A stretch of DNA of 64,000 nucleotides. Source: Otatea glauca. Taxonomy: Eukaryota > Streptophyta > Magnoliopsida > Poales > Poaceae. The stretch is from contig JAYEVK010000437.1 of NCBI GenBank assembly GCA_036346275.1, positions 182,527-246,526 of the forward strand. The letters are read 5' to 3'. The position numbers and the translations under genes were made by a program. The number at the start of each line of letters is the position of its first letter. Position 1 is the first letter of the stretch. Shown piece by piece: positions 57,397 to 64,000 of this stretch. The notes under the pieces are model-generated. The model was not told the DNA's origin. It made no database searches and saw only the letters and a list, made by a program, of their open reading frames with translations.

Positions 57397-58715
57397 TGGC
57401 TCCTTTTGTACTCTGCCTCAACAGGTTAGCAAGGGCATGATAATCATTTATGGTGCAGAACAACAGGCAGCGCAGATTGAAGTACTCTCGTTTGTGAGCA
57501 TCCCATACCTGCACCCTAGGAGCCCACAATGTGTTCAGATCTTCCACCAATGGTTCTAGGTACATGTCAATATCGTTCCCAGGTTGCTTTGGGACTTGGA
57601 TGAATATAAACATCAATATGAACTTTCGCTTCATAGACAACCAAGGAGGAAGGTTGTACACACAGAGATTCACGGGCCAAGTGCTATGACGGCTGCTGAT
57701 GTTACCGAAAGGATTCATTCCATCCTACTCAATCCGAACCTTATATTCCTCGAATCCGTTGCGAATTCTTCAAACCTCCTATCGATGTTTCTCCACTATG
57801 TGGAATCAGCAGGGTGCCTAATCATTCCATCGTTCTTGCGCTCATCTGAGTGCCACCGATGCAATTTTGCCTCTTTTGGGTTAGCAAACAAACGCTTCAA
57901 ACGGGGAATTATAGGCATATATCATGCCACCTTAGCAGGAGGTTCTTTCTTCAACTCCATGGCGTCGTCATCATTCGATCTATCTTTAGGCTTGTACCGG
58001 GATGCGTTGCACACCAGACATACATGCAAGTTTGCGTACTCTTTGCGATAGAGGATAAATTCATTCAGACAGGCATATATTCTTTCTACTTCCATTCCCA
58101 AGGGATAAAGAACCTTTTTGGCTTTATAGGTGGTTGTCGGCAACTCGTTTCCCTCTGAAAACATATCCGCTAACAGACCTAACAGCGCCGTGAAACTCTT
58201 GTCGGACAAACCGTTGCTTGCCTTTAATTTCAGCAGTTCCCGCACGGATGACAACCTTGTGTATATGAACTTGCAACCCGAGAACAAAGGTTTCTCTGAG
58301 TCGTCCATCAAGCCTCGGAATTTTACGTGCTCTCGCTCATCACGTTTCCCTTCTGCATCCTGTAGCATCTGATCCAGATTGTCATCGTGAAACCTATCCT
58401 CATCGAAAGCACAATCGATATGTACTTCGTCAACGATGGTACTACTAATTGGTCCCTGCGTAATCTGCTCTTCACCGTGACTGGTCCAACATGTATACCC
58501 CCTTTTGAAACCCCGTAGAATCAAGTGTGCTTCGACCTGCGCTGGGTTTTGAAACATCTTCAGATTCTCGCAGCCAATGCATGGACAAGGTATAAATTCC
58601 ACCCCCTTGTTCAACATATCTTCCTCTGTAGATCTTCTAAAAGCGGAGACGCCATTAATGTACTCGGTGCTCGCACAGTTCTTACTATACATCCAGCTTC
58701 GGTCTATCTACGCTA
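57397..58715 (-). pseudogene. CACTA-1 transposase TNPD, N-terminal part
   Basis: Begins with the transposase-associated motif DRSWMYSKN at about 58710, then CPCIGCENLKMF and LILRGFKRGYTCW. It then has a long conserved frame (57922-58692) and, after a frame change, STWPVNLCVYNLPPWLSMKR and QPGNDIDMYLEPLVEDLNTLW. It stops at GAKA, exactly where CACTA-2 and its CTT duplication begin. Joined to the part at 48396 the frame reads GAKACTHC, so insertion of CACTA-2 is what broke this gene here. Confidence 0.88.
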
Positions 58716-58902
58716 CATATGTTACAATAGGTGTTAAATGATGAATTAAGTATGCTAGGAGTGAAATGTGCACATATGCTACATATAAGCTACATTTCAA
58801 CTTGCTGGTTAACTTATATAGCTCCTAACATAAAAAAGAACGAATGGATATGTAAACATATGCATGTAAGCTACGTCTTCGGTGTAATGCAATTAGAACC
58901 AA

Positions 58903-61900
58903 TTTAACATCCCAAAATTTGGCCTATAATTTCACTTATGTGCATTTTGGTGATTTTCTGAATTTATTGGATTTTTCCAGAAATTATTTGAATTTATTTT
59001 AATTAAGTATATTGAACCTTTGGTGAAAACTAGATATATATAGATAAAGTTAATATAAAGTTTTACCAAAAATATTTTATTTGAGCTCAGAATGTCTCAA
59101 AGTATTTATGAGAAATTTTCTGGGATTTTTCCTGATATTTTAATTACTTAAAATAGATTAATCTAATTTCGGGAATTATTTTAAATCGAAAAGCGTTGGA
59201 AAATCAGAGTGAGCGAAGATGGGCCAAGCTCAAAGATTGTGCGTCGGCGCTGCCCATCGCGGTGCGGCCCGTCACCAACCGCCGCCGCCTGCGGTGACCG
59301 TTGGATGAAGATCGGGCACCGCTTCATCGCGTAACCCTAGTGTTGCGAGCCGTTGGATCGAGATCAAGTGGTCGGACGCCGCGTTGTTTTGGTAAGTTTA
59401 GATCTCGCCGTTGGATTTGGAAGGAGCGGATCGGATCGTATCGCTCGGATCTAATCGTGGCGCTCATCTTGGATCGGACGGTCGCGACCGCCGCCCCCGA
59501 TCCGCTTCCGCTTCGCCGCCGCCGTCTCCGCCGGGATTGTCTAGGGTTGCCGTTTTAGCGCGCATGCCGAGGCTATAAAGGTGTGGGTCGCACCGAGGTT
59601 CCTAATCGCCTTGCGCTTCTAGTTGCTCTAGTCTTCGCCCGAGTCGCCGTCGCCCGTGCATGAGAGCTCGCCGTAGTTCTTCGTAACGCCGCAGTCGTTT
59701 TCTTTAGTTTGCGTCTCGTCAAGCCGCCGTCACGAATCGGTTCCAGATCCGCTCGTCGCGTCAAGCCGCGACGGGTAGCCACTTCATCCCGCCGAGTCAC
59801 GCCGAACGCAGATTCGGTGGTCGCCGTCCTCCGCTCGGTGCGCACCGCCGCGGCCGCCATCTTCGTCGGGAAGCTTCATCACCGTTGATCTTCGTCGGAC
59901 CACGCGATCGCGCCACGCCTCGGTAAGAGCGAACGGCTCGGGTAAGCATCGCCGTTGGATCAGTTTGTTCGGTTGAGATCGCGCGCGTGTGCGTTAGAGC
60001 GTTAGCCGTTGGATCGTCGCCCGGATGTGCGCCGCGTGTTGAGCACCGGGACGGGCAGCGTTGCAGCCAGTCGATGCGCGCCGCGTGTCGGGCGCGTGAT
60101 GCGAGGCGCCGTGAGCCGCGTCCACGGTGGACCAGAGGCGGTCCCGTGGACCGAGTCCATGGACCAGGCGACGTGTCAGCGCCTGATTGGTTCAGGCCAG
60201 GGCTGACGTCAGCGTTACGCAATAAATATCTTTCCAATAGAAAAATAATTCAGAAAAATCAGAAATTCTATTTTCTGTATTTTCAGTATTTATTCAAACT
60301 TCAAAAGGCTATATCTTTTGCATTTTAACTCGGATTTGAGTGATTCAAATTTCTAAAAATTTGTAAAACCAAGATCTATTTATTGGTGAATTTTATTTTA
60401 TTTTTGAAGTTTGGTTGCTCTCTCTTTTGGTGTTTATTTGCTATTTTGGCATCGTTTCGCGTAGACGTTGAACTGCTCGGTGATCCGGAGGAAGATTCAT
60501 CGCTTCAAGACCCAAGCTCAGAGCAAGACCAGCACCTACTCCAAGGCAAGTTGTGCTTTGATCATGTTGCACCTAATTTTCAACAAAATTGCTATTTTAT
60601 CTCATAAACTTTATGCATGATATTTTATATGTATAAATGATTTCAATTAATCTGGGAATTAGATAATATGCCTATTTGAATTAAATCAAACCTTGTCAAT
60701 TTTATGCCATGATCTATTTGTCACCCTAGGATGTGGAATTATAGTTGGTTAATATTGATAATCAACATGGGCTAGTTAGACCGTCATAGATTGCTTAGCC
60801 ATGCCACGTCATCACATGTGTCCGAATGTTGATACTTAATCTTGACTAATCGAATATGGAACAATGTTTATGAATTGGTGTGTCATGTGTCGTCACACAG
60901 TGATATCAAGTTGTAGTGGCGAGGAGGTCACACATCTAGATTGAAATATTGATGGCATGTGGTGCTTGGTAATCAACTGGGGTGGTAATGATTTTAGATT
61001 GGGGCAAGTGGCAAAGGGCAGTGTGCCAAGGTGGGCCAGGTTTGGCAGGGGTATGTGGAAGTCTTGCCTTAATCACCTTAAGGACTTAACCTTGCAAGCC
61101 TTTGACCTGAGTTCTTCTTGCAACCACATGTCTGGAATAGGACAGCCTAGCTGAATAATTTGTGAAACCTAGATTTGATCTTGTCGTGGTGAATAGTGAG
61201 TCCGGGTTACGGTTTAACTCACATGGCGCAAGAGGGGGCCTTGTTGTGGTGGTTTAACCCTTGATGTTGAAACCTTAGCGAGCAAATCTTGGGTCTAGGT
61301 GTAGCATTGTAAAGGCTTTGTTACGATCACTCACCTTGGTGGTGTTTGGTTGTATCGTGTGGGTAAAGTGCATAACCTCCGCAGAGTGTACAATCTATTG
61401 AATAGCCGTGCTCACGGTATTGGGCAATGCTCGGAATTACAGTTAAGGGTTAGACTTTTGTTAAACAAAACCTATTGGGATGGCAAGGTGCCATGGAAGG
61501 TGGAAATTGATTTAGGATTAGGAACTTGGTGTATTTCAGAAATACCGAATTTATTAATTACTGTATTTGTTTTACTGCTTTCCAATCTATTTATTATATT
61601 CTTGTTAAATGCTGCTTTATTGCAAAATAGCCATATTAGCCATTCCTTTGGATTAAGCCAAGCATATAGAATATTAGACTTGCATTATTGTGCACAACTT
61701 GTTGAGTGCTTTATGTACTCACCCCAACAACAACAACTTCAGAAGAAGAGGAATCTACGCCATTCATGGAGGAGGATTATTTGGATGCGAATGCTTAGGG
61801 TCCAAGCCTCGTCAGTTGCCTGTGGCGAACTGGAACGCCATTGCGTTTATTTTATTTCCGCTGCTACTCATTGATACTTTTTAATTAAGCCCTGTGAGGT

Positions 61901-62063
61901 AGTATTCATGTAAGACAACAGTTATTATTAATTATTGAAGTTATACTATATTTCGCTGTGTATGACTATGATAGCATCTATGTTGAGCCTGTGTGCACTA
62001 GCGTGATCCTGGACTAGTGCGGTATACATAGAGGGTCCGGAATTGCAAATTCGGGTCCCGACA
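58903..62063 (+). repeat. 5' LTR of the chromovirus-type element (~3.16 kb)
   Basis: Begins TTTAACATCCCAAAATTTGG (expected TGTAACATCCC, so the second base is mutated or the border is 2 bp off) and ends GGGTCCCGACA. Homologous to the solo LTR at 14449-28238. GC- and CpG-rich between 59200 and 60200 with repeated CCGTTGGAT words; open frames there are compositional. TATAAAG is at 59574-59580. Confidence 0.82.
59574..59580 (+). promoter_or_regulatory. TATA box of the chromovirus-type LTR
   Basis: TATAAAG in GAGGCTATAAAGGTGTGG, followed by a leader-like GC-rich region. Probable LTR promoter. Confidence 0.6.
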
Positions 62064-62067
62064 GAGG

Positions 62068-62080
62068 TGGTATCAGAGCC
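62068..62080 (+). other. Primer binding site (tRNA-Met type)
   Basis: TGGTATCAGAGCC four bases after the LTR end. Confidence 0.92.
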
Positions 62081-62278
62081 ATACTGACTATAGGTCTTGG
62101 CCCTAGGTAGTTGGTATCTCTTAGGAGTGTCCAAAATTATTTTCTAAAGAAAAAGGTGAAATTGACTAATAAGAAACTCTTGGCTTATCTCATCCCTCTA
62201 CTCTCATCCTTGCTAAATTACCTTCTTTTCGTTGCCGTTTCGAGTGGAGATCTTATTCAAAATTTTGTTTTGAATAGA

Positions 62279-62998
62279 TGCCGATCTTCCAGTCTTTCGA
62301 GTCGAGGCAGGGTGGCTACGCCATGGAGCTGTGGAGAGTTCTTCAAGTGATTGGAGGCTTTGATCGTCCGCTTCACCGAGGAAGCAATCGAACGCCAACG
62401 GTGTGCATCGGGATTCTTTCGCAGCCGATCATCTTCGCCGAGAGTGCGACGAGACCACCGTGACCGATCCACATCACCGCCCGGAGGTTCACTTACGAGT
62501 GGAGTTCAGAGGCGCTAGACTTGCTCACGACGGATCCGCCACGACTACGCCTACGAAGCCGGCGACACCGTGTTTCGGCTTCACCCGAAGTGCGAGCGTG
62601 CCGCGCCGACGGATCGTGGAGGGAGTGTGCATCGCAGACACCTTCTTGAGTTCGCCACCGCCCAGGAGGATCACCTGAGGGACACTGCGTAGGAGCTGGA
62701 GATAGCGTGTGAGGCACTGAGAGTGGCGGAGCGAGAGCTTCAAAAGACCCGTGACGCCGCAGCCAGAGTCATCGGTGAGTTGGAGGAGGCCTTGCAGGTA
62801 GCCGAGGAGATAGTAGATCAGGTCGTCCAGGAGCCGGATGAGGTCGCCGAAGAAGAAGAAGAGGAAGAAAAGAAGACCCGAAAGAGCGTGAGTGGGAGCC
62901 TGAGGAGCCAGCAGAGGGTCACTAGGATAGGTTCGCACCCATGCCAGCCCACCCACCGGTGTATGCACGGATCGGCCTCGACCAGGTGGTTTGGATGA
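62279..62998 (+). pseudogene. Coiled-coil ORF between PBS and gag
   Basis: Starts MPIFQSFESRQGGYAMELWR at 62279 and, after a frame change, reads through a basic region (FRSRSSSPRVRRDH) and YEAGDTVFRLHPKCER. The last part from 62686 is strongly helical and acidic (ELEIACEALRVAERELQKTR, EALQVAEEIVDQVVQE, then an E-run), a clear coiled coil. Stops near 62519 and 62690 break it. Upstream ORFs are known in some rice gypsy elements; function unknown. It may instead be decayed leader with chance openness, but the heptad pattern argues against that. Confidence 0.55.
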
Positions 62999-63281
62999 GT
63001 GAGAGTCGGTCTTAGAGTTGTGTTGAGACTCGAGTGTTGAATCGCGTCTTTAAGTTAGCCTTTATCTTTTAGTAGACGTTAAGGTTGCATGTTTAGTTTG
63101 GTTCTTAATTGTTTGCTGAGTGTGCAGTATGTGTTGCAAAGCCCTTAGGCATTGTAAGCAACCATACCAAGTATTAATAAAGATTATTTAAGTTGGGTTT
63201 AACCTGTTTCCCCGCCTTAGAAATTCTTACATCTTATCTATGCTACATCTACCTTTCCTAAACCAAGAAGCAATCAAGCAG

Positions 63282-64000
63282 ATGGTGAATACCCGCAGCA
63301 ACAACAGAGCTTCGTGAAGTGGTCTCATACCGCAACAATCCCAACGAAGGAGCACCACCGCATCAGGCACCGCCAGTGGATATGCAGAACTTGGGAGCTT
63401 TTCTCGCTGCACAAACTCAGTTGATGCAGACAATGATGCAGCAGATGACCAATATGGCTGCAGTCAACAACCCCGCTACTCAGATTAATAACGGCGGACC
63501 TCGTCCTTATTCCAAATTGTCGGACGTTATGAGGACCCGACCGCCAACATTCTCGGGCAACGTCAACCCCTTGGAAGCGGATGATTGGCTGAGAACCATT
63601 GAGAGGAAGTTGTACATCACGCAATGTGAAGGGCATGAGAAGGTTCTTTATGCATCCCATCAGCTTGAGGGAACAGCTGCAGAATGGTGGAAGAACTACT
63701 GTGCTACTCACGAGGCACCCATGGAAATCACGTGGGAAGAATTCGCAACGGCCTTTCGCCAATACCACGTACCAGAAGGAATGATGGACCTAAAAAAGGA
63801 AGAATTCAGGGCGCTTAAGCAAGGAGGCCAACCGTGGTGATTACTTGAACAAATTCACGCAGCTTAGCTCGCTATGCTCCCAAGATGTGGCGACGACAAG
63901 GCTAGGCGATCCGATTCATGAAGGGATTAAACTCGGGATCGCAAGTGGGGTGATTACCCACACTTTTCCGATTTCAAGAATTGGTAAACAAGGCTTTGAT
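63282..64000 (+). pseudogene. gag of the chromovirus-type element, frameshifted, partial
   Basis: MVNTRSNNRAS at 63282 is the typical start of this gag family. A stop and frame change follow within 40 bases. The main frame 63319-63840 has QTQLMQTMMQQMTNM, PPTFSGNVNPLEADDWLRTI, LEGTAAEWWKNYC, WEEFATAFRQYHVPEGMMDL and EFRALKQG, the capsid-type Retrotrans_gag domain. A frameshift near 63830 moves the next block (GDYLNKFTQLS, then RFMKGLNSG) to another frame. It would form the virus-like particle shell. The zinc knuckle lies past the window. Confidence 0.85.

Larger units (their letters stand above)
42334..58902 (-). mobile_element. CACTA element 1, minus strand, interrupted and without visible ends
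   Basis: Minus-strand genes typical of a CACTA (En/Spm-type) element: TNPD transposase (58.7 to 57.4 kb, continued 48.4 to 46.5 kb) and a TNPA-like gene ending in a Ulp1-type domain (45.4 to 42.6 kb). CACTA element 2 (48400-57393) is inserted within TNPD. A large gypsy LTR begins at 58903 and the copia LTR ends at 42333, so neither CACTA terminus of element 1 is visible; both borders are limits, not true ends. Confidence 0.85.
58903..64000 (+). mobile_element. Large chromovirus-type gypsy element, 5' half, cut by window edge
   Basis: Order: 5' LTR (58903-62063), tRNA-Met PBS, leader with a coiled-coil ORF (62279-62998), gag from 63282. The gag text is of the Tekay/Del chromovirus type common in grasses. 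Pol and the 3' LTR lie beyond 64000. It interrupts CACTA-1 at its left side. Confidence 0.85.

Noticed and set aside
59301..60328. Open frames in the GC-rich part of the large LTR
   Set aside because: Overlapping frames on both strands without motifs; lie wholly within an LTR.

Overview
This window is a plant nuclear segment, almost certainly from a grass (Poaceae). It has the composition of nested-transposon intergenic DNA. I see no convincing host gene, rRNA, tRNA or CRISPR array. Nearly all of the 64 kb can be assigned to LTR retrotransposons (Ty3/gypsy and Ty1/copia) and to DNA transposons (hAT, CACTA, PIF/Harbinger and a MITE). The species cannot be named from the sequence.

Layout. 1-1618: 5' end of a minus-strand gypsy-type element with its LTR. 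2675-7185: minus-strand gypsy element 'A' (5' LTR, gag, protease, start of RT), cut off on the left. It sits in a decayed PIF/Harbinger element (7186-11268: transposase 3' part plus Myb/SANT ORF), followed by a Tourist-like MITE (11443-11737). From 12142 a minus-strand gypsy LTR is split by a nest. The nest is a plus-strand solo LTR (14449-28238, TSD TGGGG), which contains a complete hAT element (16435-26762, TSD CTAATAGT) with an open transposase gene. The hAT in turn contains a complete, gag-only gypsy element 'C' (21380-26571, TSD GTATT).

29118-29687 is the start of another large gypsy LTR, broken by minus-strand gypsy element 'B' (29688-33394, 3' LTR and pol). B is joined abruptly to a 5'-truncated Sirevirus-type copia element (33395-42333) with an extra ORF after pol and an LTR full of CGGTAGCACCG-type inverted motifs. 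42334-58902 is a minus-strand CACTA element (TNPD plus TNPA/Ulp1-type gene). Its TNPD gene is split by a second complete CACTA element (48400-57393, TSD CTT). 58903-64000 is the 5' LTR, leader and gag start of a large chromovirus-type gypsy element that runs off the window.

How the parts relate. Elements A, B and C belong to one gypsy lineage: they share LTR ends and the pol-terminal/PPT sequence, and A and C also show the same tRNA-Met PBS. A and B carry gag or pol, whereas C keeps only damaged gag and an unrecognised ORF, so C looks like a non-autonomous derivative. The solo LTR and the LTR at 58903 are homologous over several blocks. The best-preserved coding unit is the hAT transposase (689-aa open frame; about 714 aa if two short 3' introns are spliced). 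Most retroelement genes are broken by stops and frameshifts. No new cellular system is evident; the interest lies in nest structure, element architecture and repeat motifs.
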